NCBI GenBank assembly: GCA_025667525.1
Contig: CM046876.1
Location: forward strand, 528,218,538 to 528,282,537
DNA: 64,000 nt
From: Glebionis coronaria
Taxonomy: Eukaryota; Streptophyta; Magnoliopsida; Asterales; Asteraceae
Reading direction: 5' to 3'
Part shown: positions 30,471 to 40,096 of the stretch, piece by piece
Layout of the letters: each line of letters starts with the position of its first letter
How positions within the stretch are numbered: position 1 is the stretch's first letter
The notes under the pieces: generated by a model
Database searches by the model: none
Told to the model about the DNA's origin: nothing
Seen by the model: only the letters and a program-made list of their open reading frames with translations
Position numbers and translations under genes: made by a program

Positions 30471-31575
30471 GATAAATTTTGAAAATAGTTTGAAGGTTTA
30501 TAGAGATGAGAGGTAAGTGGGATTAAGTCGAGAGAGAAAGATGGACCTGCTGGTAAAGGGAATTAAGTTTTTATCGGCGAATTGAAGAGCTGTGATTGGA
30601 CCAAAATTTTCAAATTGCAAAAATATCAAGGATAAATCTTGATAAAAAATTAATTTATTTAAAATAGAAGGAAAAGATTACCAATCAGCGAAGAAAGCGC
30701 CTTAAATATCTTTTAAAATTAATAAAATATTCCCTAACCAAAATTTAAGCAAGCAGGCCCAACGGCTATGAACAGGGTAACGGTATTGTCGGTCAACGGT
30801 CAAACAGGGGAATGTTGTGAAAGCAGGGGAATAAAAGATAAAAGCAGGGGAATCTTTCCTAGGGGTATTGAACTAGTCATGGAGAGACTAATGCCAACCA
30901 GCTTTTCTCTAATGCACATACTTGTATACACAAGATAGATACATAGAAACTCAAGAGTCCTCTATTCAGCAATGGTCCCAATACAAAAAGTTAATACATA
31001 AGTCCCCCTACACCAGGTTATCCCAAGAAAACATGCATACCCCAGTCACCATCCCAACCTTGTCCCTTACCTATGGTCAGTCAGTCTTGGCAATGTGTGC
31101 CACATTTCTGTATTTGAACAGCAAGCTGTTTTAATAGAGAAATGTAAGCACACACTACAGTGCCTCAAGGTTTCAGAGTTCTGACAAGCTTTGCAGCAAG
31201 TCATCATTATCCTGAACCCTCACTCACCAGTGGATATGATCTAAGATCATATATGAGTATCCTAAGGATACCCTGAGTCCTAAAGGTGTGACCTAACCTC
31301 CCCTGAAACATAGAGTATATACCTGATCCACCAATGAGAATAGTATGCACCATATGAACCTCTGTATTGTTAGTCTAAAACCACATAGAACCACTTTTGT
31401 AAAAAGAACACACCCATCTTAAGAGAAAAATCCTCTTGGCAGGGGAATGAACCCCCAGCAGGGGAATCAGTGTTAAAAAGCAGTGGAATGAAAGAGATGG
31501 AAAAATGGACTAACAATTATACAACAACAGCAGTGAAGTAACCCTGATTATACATGACAAAATAGACATCAGATT
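30471..31575 (-). other. Non-coding spacer between pol and extra ORF
   Basis: About 1.1 kb without a frame of note. Two small clusters of the word CAGGGGAAT sit here (30806-30850 and 31438-31465). The spacer may carry the leader of a separate message for the extra frame, but I see no clear promoter or splice site. Confidence 0.5.
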
Positions 31576-34500
31576 TTAAGGAGTAACCATTCCAATACCT
31601 GCAACCAGATACTGAAACCTCCCTACATCAAAAGCTTTTGTTAAAAGATCAGAAACATTAAGTTCTGTATCAATTTTCTCAAGGACAATCAGTCCTTTTT
31701 CAAAACAATCTCTGATAAAGTGATGTCTAATTTCAATGTGTTTGGTCTTGCTATGAAAAACAGGGTTCTTTATAATGCAAATAGTGCTGTTGTTGTCAAT
31801 GAATATCTTGGTTTTAAGAAAGTTATACCCATAATCAAGCAATTGATTTTGCACCCAAAGAACTTGACCACAGCATGCAACAGCTGCTACATACTCAGCT
31901 TCAGTTGTGGATGTTGCCATGATAGTCTGCTTCTTACATTGCCAAGATATAAGCCTGCTCCCCAAAAATTGGCATCCCCCTGTTGTAGACTTCCTATCAT
32001 TGTTGTCACCAGCATAATCACTATCTGAATAGGCTATCAGCTCAAATGGTGACTCCTTTGGATACCAGAGTCCTAAGGTAGGATGACATTTTAGATACCT
32101 AAAAATCCTTTTCACAGCAAATAAGTGACACTCTGTTGGTGACACCTGGTATCTTGCACATAAGCAGACTGCAAACATGATGTCAGGTCTTGAAGCAGTG
32201 AGATACATAAGAGACCCAATCATAGACCTGTAATTCCTGACATCTATAGGCTTTCCAGGTTCATCCTTGCCCCATGGATGATCCTTGTCCATTGGAGTGG
32301 ACACCTTCTTTCCATCAGACATGCCAAACTTCTTTACAATCTCAGCAACATATTTGTCTTGTGAGATAAATATCCCATCTTTCCGCTGCTGAACTTGTAA
32401 CCCCAAAAAGAAGTTTAGTTCTCCCATGGCACTCATTTGGAATTTATCCTGCATCAATTTGGCAAACTCTTTGCTAAGCATAGAGTTAGTTGATCCAAAA
32501 ATGATGTCATCCACATAGACTTGTACTAGCAGAAGGTCACCCTTTTGTTTCTTGGTAAACAGGGTCTGATCAATCTTCCCCCTGCTGAATCCATTGTCTA
32601 AGAGATATTTAGAGAAAGTACCATACCAGGCTCTGGGGGCTTGGTGAAGTCCATACATGGCCTTTTTCACTTTGTATACTTTGTCAGGATGTTCTGGATC
32701 TTCAAACCCTGGAGGTTGCATGACATAGACTTCTTCATCAATGGTTCCATATAGGAAGGCACTTTTCACATCCATCTGGAAAACAGTGAAGTCCATGAAT
32801 GAGGCATAAGCAAGAAATAATCTAATAGCTTCAATCCTGGCTACTGGAGCAAACACCTCTTCATAATCGATTCCTTCTTTCTGAGTATACCCTTGTGCCA
32901 CTAATCTTGCTTTGTTCCTGACAACTATTCCCCTTTCATCCTTTTTGTTCCTGAGTACCCACTTTGTCCCAATAGGCCTTGCCCATTTGGGACAATCAAC
33001 CAGAATCCAAACCTCTTGTATGTCAAACTGTAAGAGCTCCTCTTGCATGGCTTCAACCCAGCTTGGGTCATTTAAAGCCTGAAAAATCTTCTTTGGCTCT
33101 TCTTGTGACAAAAATGCAGTAAACAGACAACATTGCATGTTGTCATGATTGAACTTCATGGTGATATTAGCAATGAAGCTGTGCTCCTTTGCTGTATATC
33201 TTGTATGTCTGGGGGCTTCAGGATTGCCAATGATCTGAGAGATAGGATGATCCTTATTGATTCTGTAGGTAGGCTGCATGATGACTTCTGTTTCATCTTC
33301 TTCCAAATCAGAATTGATGGGGCTATTTTGATTAGGAAAGAAGTCCTCAAAGGAACTCCCAAATGAGACAGCATGACCTAGAGATGGGTGCTGGTGAGCA
33401 GAATGAAGCTCTGAATAACTAGGACCTCCACTCCTGATGATTTTGCTTCCACTGCTGGATATAATAGGACCATCATTTATAGTTGTAGATGATGAAACGA
33501 GTGGGGATTCTCTTTCTGCATCAGTAGTCTCATTAGCATCATGATCCTTTGTGAAAGAGGAATCAATTGGTCTAGCAGGGGAATCCTGGATTCCACTGCT
33601 TTCAGCCATTCCACTGCCTTCAGCCATAGCAGGGGATGAGATTGGTTGTTCTTTTCCTAGAGAAGAATTATCTTCTTGAACATCAGCTTCAATAGGAAAC
33701 AATGAGGGTACATTCATGTACCTCAGGGGTGACTTCTCTACACCAGTTGTTTCTTGAGTACCTGAAATGTTAGTGTTCTGCAAAACAACAGGTACATAAT
33801 TCATGGACTTTGAAAGTACATCTATATCAAAGAACCAGTCAGGACCTGTTTGAACATCTTCAGGTTTGTCTTCAAGAAATTTCACATGAAGATTTTCTGT
33901 GATCTTGCTTGTCTTCTTGTTGAAGACCCTATATCCCTTTTTGTTTAATGAATAACCCACAAAGTATCCATCATCACCCTTTTCACTGAATTTACCTAGA
34001 TTATCAATAGTGTTCAAGATGATCACATGACATCCAAAGGGTCTGAAAAAGTCAATTAAAGGAGGTCTTCCATTGAACAGCTGATAAGGGGTCTTGTTGT
34101 GTGCCTTAATTACCAAGGCCCTGTTTTGTACATAACAAGTAGTGGATACAGCTTCAGCCCAAAAGATAACTGGAAGTTTGGAATCAGACAGCATAGTTCT
34201 TGCAGCTTCAATGAGTGTCCTATTCCTTCTTTCTGCTACTCCATTCTGTTGAGGTGTTCTAGCAATGCTGAATTGCCTCTTGATGCCTTTGTTTATGCAG
34301 AAAGAGTCCAGTTTCTGATTTCTGAATTCACCACCATTGTCTGATCTTATGGTAACTACCTTCATGCTTTTTGATAGTTCAATTTGATTGATGAACCCAA
34401 TGAGTACATCAGCTGTGTCACTCTTTTCAAATAGAAAGAATGTCCATGTAAACCTTGAAAAATCATCAGTAATCACTAAGCAGTACCATTTCTTCATTAT

Positions 34501-34815
34501 GCTTGCCATAGAAGTAGGACCAAAAAGATCCATATGCAGTAGTTCCAATGGCTTGGTGGTGGACATACTTGTTTTTGTTTTGCAAGATGCTCTGTGTTGC
34601 TTCCCTTTCAGACATGCTGCACAAGTATGTTCATTGGCAAAAGACTTGGAAGGAAGACCATGAACCAGATTATGCTTTATTAGTTTGTTCATGTTCTTGA
34701 AATTAAGATGACCAAGTCTTCTATGCCATTTCTTACATTCATCTGCTGAAGCTTTGGCAATGAAGCATATTTCATTGTCTTGGAGAGATATGTCCTTGAG
34801 ATCAATTGTGTACAT
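31576..34815 (-). CDS. Sirevirus integrase-reverse transcriptase-RNase H (1079 aa)
   Basis: A single open frame in the Ty1/copia order. Integrase: HHCC zinc finger (WHRRLGH ... CAACLKGKQ, ~30-75), catalytic D in HMDLFGP, D in RSDNGGEF, E in [24 protein letters not shown] and the catalytic [10 protein letters not shown]. RNase [19 protein letters not shown] and the terminal H-rich block [14 protein letters not shown]. All key residues are present. It is in phase with the protease frame upstream but separated by a TAG at 34861-34863, so expression as a polyprotein would need read-through. The first ATG of the frame is probably not a true start. Confidence 0.95.
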   Translation of the reverse strand: MYTIDLKDISLQDNEICFIAKASADECKKWHRRLGHLNFKNMNKLIKHNLVHGLPSKSFANEHTCAACLKGKQHRASCKTKTSMSTTKPLELLHMDLFGPTSMASIMKKWYCLVITDDFSRFTWTFFLFEKSDTADVLIGFINQIELSKSMKVVTIRSDNGGEFRNQKLDSFCINKGIKRQFSIARTPQQNGVAERRNRTLIEAARTMLSDSKLPVIFWAEAVSTTCYVQNRALVIKAHNKTPYQLFNGRPPLIDFFRPFGCHVIILNTIDNLGKFSEKGDDGYFVGYSLNKKGYRVFNKKTSKITENLHVKFLEDKPEDVQTGPDWFFDIDVLSKSMNYVPVVLQNTNISGTQETTGVEKSPLRYMNVPSLFPIEADVQEDNSSLGKEQPISSPAMAEGSGMAESSGIQDSPARPIDSSFTKDHDANETTDAERESPLVSSSTTINDGPIISSSGSKIIRSGGPSYSELHSAHQHPSLGHAVSFGSSFEDFFPNQNSPINSDLEEDETEVIMQPTYRINKDHPISQIIGNPEAPRHTRYTAKEHSFIANITMKFNHDNMQCCLFTAFLSQEEPKKIFQALNDPSWVEAMQEELLQFDIQEVWILVDCPKWARPIGTKWVLRNKKDERGIVVRNKARLVAQGYTQKEGIDYEEVFAPVARIEAIRLFLAYASFMDFTVFQMDVKSAFLYGTIDEEVYVMQPPGFEDPEHPDKVYKVKKAMYGLHQAPRAWYGTFSKYLLDNGFSRGKIDQTLFTKKQKGDLLLVQVYVDDIIFGSTNSMLSKEFAKLMQDKFQMSAMGELNFFLGLQVQQRKDGIFISQDKYVAEIVKKFGMSDGKKVSTPMDKDHPWGKDEPGKPIDVRNYRSMIGSLMYLTASRPDIMFAVCLCARYQVSPTECHLFAVKRIFRYLKCHPTLGLWYPKESPFELIAYSDSDYAGDNNDRKSTTGGCQFLGSRLISWQCKKQTIMATSTTEAEYVAAVACCGQVLWVQNQLLDYGYNFLKTKIFIDNNSTICIIKNPVFHSKTKHIEIRHHFIRDCFEKGLIVLEKIDTELNVSDLLTKAFDVGRFQYLVAGIGMVTP

Positions 34816-34860
34816 ATTCTTCTGTCTTGGTGTTCTGAGTACAATAGGAGTGTCTTTTGG

Positions 34861-35187
34861 CTAGACAAACTCCTTTCCTAATACCAAGCATTCAGTGTCA
34901 GTAAACAAGACAAAATTCTTGTTATCAGTCATCTGTGACACACTGAAGAGATTGTACTTGAGTTCTTTCACCAAGTACACATTGTCAAAGGTCATCCCAT
35001 TAGTGACAATAGTTCCTTTTCCTATAATAGTTCCATGCCCATCTCCAAAAGAAACACCATCATTGTCATGCAGGGGTACAAAATTAGACAAGTACGCTTT
35101 TTGTCCAGTCATGCTTCTTGAGCATCCACTATCCCAATATGCTCTATCATCCCTTGTCTTCTTTGTCACTTGCAAAAAGAAAAACAA
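34861..35187 (-). pseudogene. Sirevirus protease segment, bounded by a shift and a stop
   Basis: About 108 codons with the active-site motif YWDSGCSRSMTG, then GTIIGKG and YNLFSVSQM, the usual copia protease blocks. The frame begins without an ATG: it is +1 relative to the preceding gag frame, the change falling near an A-run at 35190-35200. It ends at TAG 34861-34863, after which integrase continues in the same phase. Confidence 0.85.
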
Positions 35188-35188
35188 A

Positions 35189-36637
35189 TTAGTTTTTCTT
35201 GGGGACCCAAGCCATTACAGACTTGGATCTACCTCGTGTATCAATGTAGGATAGCTTATCAAAAACTAGAGATACACCATTAGATTGAGTACCCCTTTTG
35301 GGTGCCCAAACCCAACGAGCTGAGGCTTTCACAGCTTTTCCCCATCTTCCCATGTTCCTAGAATGTAAAACTTTTCTAGCAGGGGATACCCCAGTTTTAG
35401 CAGGGGAATCCCTATGCTTAGCAGAGGGAACCCACCTTTTGTTTTGGCCTCTATTCATGTGTTGGTAAGGTCTAGAGCCAGATCTATATGCAGTATAAGG
35501 TGTTGGGGTGGGCACAGAAGTGTTGGGCTTTGGGTGAACATCATTCTCCTTCCTAAGGGCAGGAACAACATATTTATCAGTCACCCTATTTCTCAAGGCA
35601 GGGGCAACATACTTGGCAGGGGAAAAGGATTTTGCCCCTGCATTTAGAAGAATGGTTTTAGGTTGCATATCCTTTAAGGGATTTGTAGCCACCATCTCCA
35701 TTGGTGCCTTACACTCTTGATAAATGTGTTTAAAGCTGCCACATGTGAAGCAGGGCTTGGTATTAATCACAAAGTCTTCTCCTAATTGATGAGACTTTTG
35801 GTCATTCCAATTTCTTTGATTACCTCTGACATTCCTGTACATACCAGCATATTTAATGGTAGACTTAGGGGAGCTACTTTTAGAGCTAGAATTTCTGCCA
35901 ATAATTCCTTCTTTTGAAAATCTAACAGGGTTATCAATTTGTTTTAAACCAACCTGTTCCTTTTCAACATCCCTAATAACACTAGTTTTAACTAGAGACT
36001 CTTCTGTATCAAGATTATTAGGTATATAAGCACTCAAGTCAAACTCAATGTCATCCTGTTTTTCAAAACAAGGGAGACCAGTCCAGGACAGGTCTTTTCT
36101 AGGAGAAGGAGCATGGATGTTAGCAGGGGGTGGTGGTATGGTAGCATGCATATTTTTAATCCCAAACCCTGTTTTGTCCCTAGGAGATTGACCAATTTCA
36201 ACTGCTTTGGTTAAATCTTTTGAAGCTTTTCTAAATTTTTCAACAGTTTCTTCATCTATCTTTTGGTTAGCTTTGAAAGTTTCAAGTTCAGCAGTCAATA
36301 CCTTTATAGACTGGTTATTCTCCTTAGCATCTCTTTCTAGAATCACAATGTGATCCCTATAATCACTTTCTCTTTGCCTATATTCTCTTATGGTGGACTC
36401 TAACTGTTCTAAAGCACGTTTATAATTATCAAGATCATTATCACAATTGATATAGTCAGCTTTTACCTTTCTGATTTGATCATTCAAAGATTCAGTATTT
36501 TTCCTACAAGCTTTAGTACAGTATGAGTCATCATATACCTCATTGTCAGAGCTGGAACTTGACATAGCCATAAGTGCAAAATCTTCTTCCTTTTCCTCAG
36601 CTATCAAGGCTTGATTTCTTTCCACACTATCTGTCAT
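35189..36637 (-). CDS. Sirevirus gag, C-terminal part with coiled coil and zinc knuckle
   Basis: 482 codons, in phase with the 404-codon frame upstream and separated from it by a TAG (36674-36676). Residues ~45-140 are heptad-rich and probably coiled coil (NDLDNYKRALEQLESTIREY). A canonical CCHC knuckle follows (CFTCGSFKHIYQEC, ~290-303), then a basic tail with the repeated SPAK-type motifs, ending in WVPKKN. A gag of this length with two knuckles is typical for Sirevirus-type elements. Whether the TAG is mutational or tolerated cannot be told from one copy. Confidence 0.8.
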   Translation of the reverse strand: MTDSVERNQALIAEEKEEDFALMAMSSSSSDNEVYDDSYCTKACRKNTESLNDQIRKVKADYINCDNDLDNYKRALEQLESTIREYRQRESDYRDHIVILERDAKENNQSIKVLTAELETFKANQKIDEETVEKFRKASKDLTKAVEIGQSPRDKTGFGIKNMHATIPPPPANIHAPSPRKDLSWTGLPCFEKQDDIEFDLSAYIPNNLDTEESLVKTSVIRDVEKEQVGLKQIDNPVRFSKEGIIGRNSSSKSSSPKSTIKYAGMYRNVRGNQRNWNDQKSHQLGEDFVINTKPCFTCGSFKHIYQECKAPMEMVATNPLKDMQPKTILLNAGAKSFSPAKYVAPALRNRVTDKYVVPALRKENDVHPKPNTSVPTPTPYTAYRSGSRPYQHMNRGQNKRWVPSAKHRDSPAKTGVSPARKVLHSRNMGRWGKAVKASARWVWAPKRGTQSNGVSLVFDKLSYIDTRGRSKSVMAWVPKKN

Positions 36638-36673
36638 AGCACTCCAGTCCCATCCACTTGCTCCATCTATCCC

Positions 36674-37888
36674 CTACATAGCTACCATGGCCTTAGCACC
36701 AGAATCATCATCTCTTGTTTCCTTTTTGTAGTTATTTCCAGTCTTAGGTCCTCTGCATTCTCTGGCAAAATGACCTTTCTTACCACAATTATAGCATTCA
36801 ACTTTTGTTTTATCAAACCCAGCCACATCAGAGGGATTAATTGTGATCTTCTTCCCATACTTCTTGTAGAATCTGTTGGCTCTCATGCTGAGCAAAGCCA
36901 TATTCCACTTGATATCCAATTCTTCTAGCCCTTGCTTACTGATTTGACTTAGATCTTCATGTAACACTGTAGATCCTTGTGGCCCTTGAGATGCTATAAA
37001 AGCACACGCAGTATCAAGGCTGAATGTAGCTGGTCTTTCTTCATCATAGGAAGGTCCAGACCTGGTAGCAGGGGAATAAGTAGTAGGGGCTACTTCTATT
37101 CCACTGTTCTTGGAGATTCCACTGCTTTGTGATATGAATGTCATGTTAGCAGGGGAATCAATGATTCCACTTGAGTTGGTGGGAATTGTTCCTTTTGACT
37201 TCATCGCATTGATAATAGGTTCAAAAACCTTTAAGTTATTATATATGTCATCAATGTCTTTTTCGTCCAAATCATCCTTATTCTGCCAAATTGCCTTATA
37301 GACAAACCATTCTTTCTGGAGGCTGTTAAGAAACCTGGTGTTCACCTGCTCTTTTGATACCTCAATATCAAAGAATTCCAAGTGGGCCACCATGTCTTGA
37401 AGCCTATTGTAAATAGCTCCAATTGATTCATCACCAATTGCTTTGAAAGAAGCAAAATCATTCAGCATTTGATTTTTCTTCTTCTTCTTTGTGGCTTCAT
37501 TTCCTCCAAAGGTTTTGCCTATGGCTTCCCATAGATCCTTAGCTGTTTTGTATATCCTGAATCTGAGTTGATGTCTATCAGGTAGGGCCAACAGCAATGA
37601 GCTGTGAGCCCTGACATCATGCCTTCTAGCCAGTATTTCCTTATCACATAGAGCAGCAGATTTCTTCTTGTCCTTACCTTTGGAACTTTCACCTTCTTCC
37701 TTGCCCTCTTCAACTGCCACCATTTTGTTGAATTGATCACCAAACTCTATGATCTCCCAGAGAACATAGTGTTCCATTTTCAGGTATTGTTGGATTCTGA
37801 ATTCCAATAATTCAAAGTTTTCAGGATCCAACATGGGTAACTTGAGGTTATTGTGGTTGTTGCTGTTTGAGGATGAATCTGAAGACAT
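36674..37888 (-). CDS. Sirevirus gag, N-terminal part with capsid domain and zinc knuckle
   Basis: 404 codons from the ATG at 37888, 63 bases downstream of the 5' LTR. The Ty1/copia gag domain is readable (LLALPDRHQLRF, then KTAKDLWEAIGKTFGG and MVAHLEF). A CCHC zinc knuckle lies at residues 365-378 (CYNCGKKGHFAREC). An acidic/Lys-rich tail follows, then TAG. The capsid and RNA-binding roles are known for the family; the frame looks intact up to the stop. Confidence 0.9.
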   Translation of the reverse strand: MSSDSSSNSNNHNNLKLPMLDPENFELLEFRIQQYLKMEHYVLWEIIEFGDQFNKMVAVEEGKEEGESSKGKDKKKSAALCDKEILARRHDVRAHSSLLLALPDRHQLRFRIYKTAKDLWEAIGKTFGGNEATKKKKKNQMLNDFASFKAIGDESIGAIYNRLQDMVAHLEFFDIEVSKEQVNTRFLNSLQKEWFVYKAIWQNKDDLDEKDIDDIYNNLKVFEPIINAMKSKGTIPTNSSGIIDSPANMTFISQSSGISKNSGIEVAPTTYSPATRSGPSYDEERPATFSLDTACAFIASQGPQGSTVLHEDLSQISKQGLEELDIKWNMALLSMRANRFYKKYGKKITINPSDVAGFDKTKVECYNCGKKGHFARECRGPKTGNNYKKETRDDDSGAKAMVAM

Positions 37889-37935
37889 GTTTGCTATGAG
37901 GATTCTGTTCTTGATTTAGACAAAGTTTCTCAACA

Positions 37936-37947
37936 AGCTCTGATACC
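37936..37947 (-). other. Primer binding site of the Sirevirus element
   Basis: On the minus strand TGGTATCAGAGC lies three bases inside the 5' LTR and is complementary to the 3' end of initiator tRNA-Met, the usual primer of plant copia elements. Confidence 0.9.
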
Positions 37948-37950
37948 ACT

Positions 37951-38476
37951 TGTTGATCCCAAAGTCAGATCTTAAACCTTAATAGCTTGTTTAAGGGTTG
38001 TGATAGAGAGAAAGAATTCAATCTAACACTAGAGAAACTTTGCAAAGCAAAGTAACTAAACAAGATGCGGAATGTAATGTTTAGCACAAGAACAAATATG
38101 ATTCAAACGTTGAACTTTAATATATCAAAGATATACGAATACCCAAAGTGGTATTAGGGTTTACAAAACCTTAAAGTAATAATAATGAAAGACAAATGAG
38201 AAAGACACACTATGCATGCTAACCTAGTGAGTCCTTTTATAGGCACAAGGACTCACGTACAAGATCACTACTAACAAACTATGGAAAGTATTAAGGAATA
38301 ATAACTGAAACGCGTAAAGATCTATTCCATGTTTATCTTTGACAGCAGGGCCTTTGACTTCAGCAGGGGAACCAATCCCCCTGCCTTTGTTGTTTAGCAG
38401 GGGGAACTTACTCTTAGCAGGGGTACGAATAATCAACTAGCAGGGGAAACAACTAAGCATAGATTTATTCCCAACA
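37951..38476 (-). repeat. 5' LTR of the Sirevirus element
   Basis: 526 bp, followed by the duplication TCTTG. Carries the same four GCAGGGG words as the 3' LTR. Confidence 0.95.
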
Positions 38477-38481
38477 TCTTG

Positions 38482-38896
38482 TAGCACAATAATGCAGATA
38501 AAGTGAAGTTTTAGAAAAGTCTGTGATCATCCTTATCACATGATAAGCTCCATTTGCTTCTTTTTGTGTTATTGTCGTCAACACGATCGTGTCTTGGGAT
38601 TAATTTAGCAAGTGCGGATACAGTCATTATATATGATTCTGATTTCAACCATGTGTTGAGATTTCAACAATGAATCACGCGCACAGAATTGGTCAGTCAA
38701 TAAAGCTTTTCGTTTACAGGCTTGTTGCTTGTGCTAGTGTTGAAGACTTGAAGAAAGCATCTTACGGCTTGCAAAGAAGTGAAACTTCCAAACATATTTT
38801 CGACTACTTTTAATCTAGTAAAGAAAGGTTTTTTAAGTTCGAATCTTGTATCTTGGCTTCAGGATATTAGTCATCTTTCCAAAAAGCTCAACGTAT
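38482..38896 (+). other. Host unit U2, right part, with deletion of tRNA-Phe
   Basis: 38500-38825 matches 11570-11885 of U0 at high identity. At about 38826 the sequence jumps to the spacer that in U0 lies between tRNA-Phe and tRNA-Leu (matching 18415-18482). The block with the TATA-like box and the tRNA-Phe gene is missing, so U2 has lost its Phe gene by a deletion. Confidence 0.75.
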
Positions 38897-38936
38897 GTTG
38901 AGATGGCCGAGTTGGTCTAAGGCGCCAGATTAAGGT

Positions 38937-38969
<33 letters not shown>

Positions 38970-38977
38970 TCTCAACA
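38897..38977 (+). tRNA. tRNA-Leu (AAG), copy 3, best preserved
   Basis: 81 nt with fully paired acceptor stem GTTGAGA/TCTCAAC, T-stem GTGGG/CCCAC, anticodon AAG and intact A and B boxes. A run of five T follows at 38982-38986. Of the four Leu copies here it is the one without stem mismatches. Confidence 0.95.
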
Positions 38978-39186
38978 TCCTACTTTTTAAAATTTTGCTC
39001 ATTCTATGTTTTTTAGGGTTTTTTGTAAGTTTGGAATCGAAAACATGGCAATAGATGCAAAAGTGTTCTTTTTCTTTGAATTTTGAACTATTTAAAAGCG
39101 TTGAAAATGTTCTACATAATGGACCATGGATGATCCGTGGTGCACCTATTTTCCTTAATAAGTCACCAAGTCACCATTTATACTAG

Positions 39187-39584
39187 GAGGGTGCTTTTGG
39201 TGTTATCGTGGGTTTTGGAGTTATGGGAAAAGTGGTGATGTGGCCAGGGGCGGAACTACTTGGGAAGTGCGGGGGGCGGCGCCCCATATGGCTCGTCAAA
39301 AAAAATCTAATTTTAGTGTAAATTTTTTTTAGGACCATTTTATTAAAGTGCACCCCATCGTAAATTCGAATTGCCCCCCACTCGGAAATAAAACAATGTA
39401 AAAACCTTCAAATTACCTCCGAAAAGAAAAATAATAATGTAAAAACCTTATATTTGCATCATATTTGGTGTATACAACGACGACCGTCAAAAATAAAAAA
39501 ATTGCCCCCACTCTTCAAACTTTCTGGTTCCGCCACTAGATGTGGCACCACTTTTACCCACGGCTCAAACCGTACCTAGCCCTC
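39187..39584. mobile_element. Probable palindromic MITE, host of a hAT MITE
   Basis: After removing 39245-39538 and one 8-bp duplicate, the remaining ~96 bp start GAGGGTGC and end AGCCCTC and fold on themselves around AAAAGTGGTG/CACCACTTTT. Other units lack this insertion (25740-25760 in U2). Superfamily not determined; no clear target duplication. Confidence 0.45.
39245..39538. mobile_element. hAT-type MITE (294 bp)
   Basis: Ends CAGGGGCGGAAC and GTTCCGCCACTA are inverted repeats (10 of 12). The 8-bp duplication GATGTGGC lies at 39237-39244 and 39539-39546, as expected of hAT elements. Non-coding interior. Confidence 0.9.
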
Positions 39585-40096
39585 AAGTCATATACAAAAG
39601 AGGACTTATCTAAGGTGTGTATATTAAAATGCATCATGTGTATGCTTTTGGAAGGGTTAAGCATAATTGCTAATACTAAACTTAGAACGCCCATAATGTT
39701 GGATACCTGTGCGAGTAACGTGTTTGGTGTCATCGGGGTGGAGTAGCTATGATAGGGCTACGATTGAAATCAATGTGTGTGAACCTAAATCTACTTATCA
39801 TCCCAAAGACAAATCGTCTGAACCTAAGGAAGGGGCAAAGAATAGGGCATCTACATCTAACGAGGCATCTACATCAAAGGGTGATCACATGATGACTACG
39901 TCAAGTCCATTTGATGTTTTGAGACGGGACGTGAGTGCTAATCATATTGCTCCAAGAGGATACCGTTAATATATTCAAAAAATGGCTGATGTTGGTCACA
40001 CCAGTGAGTGGGTTAATGAGGATACTGAGAGTAATGCGGAAGAGATTTATGAGTGGGTTAGTGAGGATACTGAGAGTAATGTGGAAGAGATTTATG

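Larger units (their letters stand above)
26898..38476 (-). mobile_element. Sirevirus-type Ty1/copia retrotransposon, young, with extra ORF
   Basis: 526-bp LTRs (TGTTGATCCC...TTCCCAACA) with a 5-bp duplication TCTTG at 26893-26897 and 38477-38481. The primer binding site and polypurine tract are in place and all genes lie on the minus strand: gag in two parts, protease, integrase-RT-RNase H, then a 992-codon extra frame before the 3' LTR. That order plus the extra frame is characteristic of the Sirevirus (SIRE/Maximus) lineage. The LTRs differ at only about three positions (~0.6%), so the insertion is recent. Coding is interrupted by two in-frame TAG codons and one +1 shift. Confidence 0.95.
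39040..40096 (+). pseudogene. LINE ORF1 fragment (DUF4283-type), unit U3
   Basis: Readable blocks in order: a GPWMIRGAPIFLNK segment (about 39115-39170), NTKLRTPIMLDTC (about 39670-39715), an acidic linker (ASTSNEASTSKGD), the SSPFDVL motif common before the endonuclease in plant L1 ORF1 proteins (about 39905-39925), and acidic [15 protein letters not shown] repeats ending at 40096. Stops and shifts break it, and two MITEs are inserted at 39187-39584. The fragment ends abruptly at 40096/40097, where Tekay sequence starts. Confidence 0.6.

Noticed and set aside
35185..35205. Programmed -1 frameshift between Sirevirus gag and protease.
   Set aside because: The A-run looks like a slippery site, but the protease frame is +1, not -1, and the heptamer does not fit the canonical pattern. 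A simple indel explains it.
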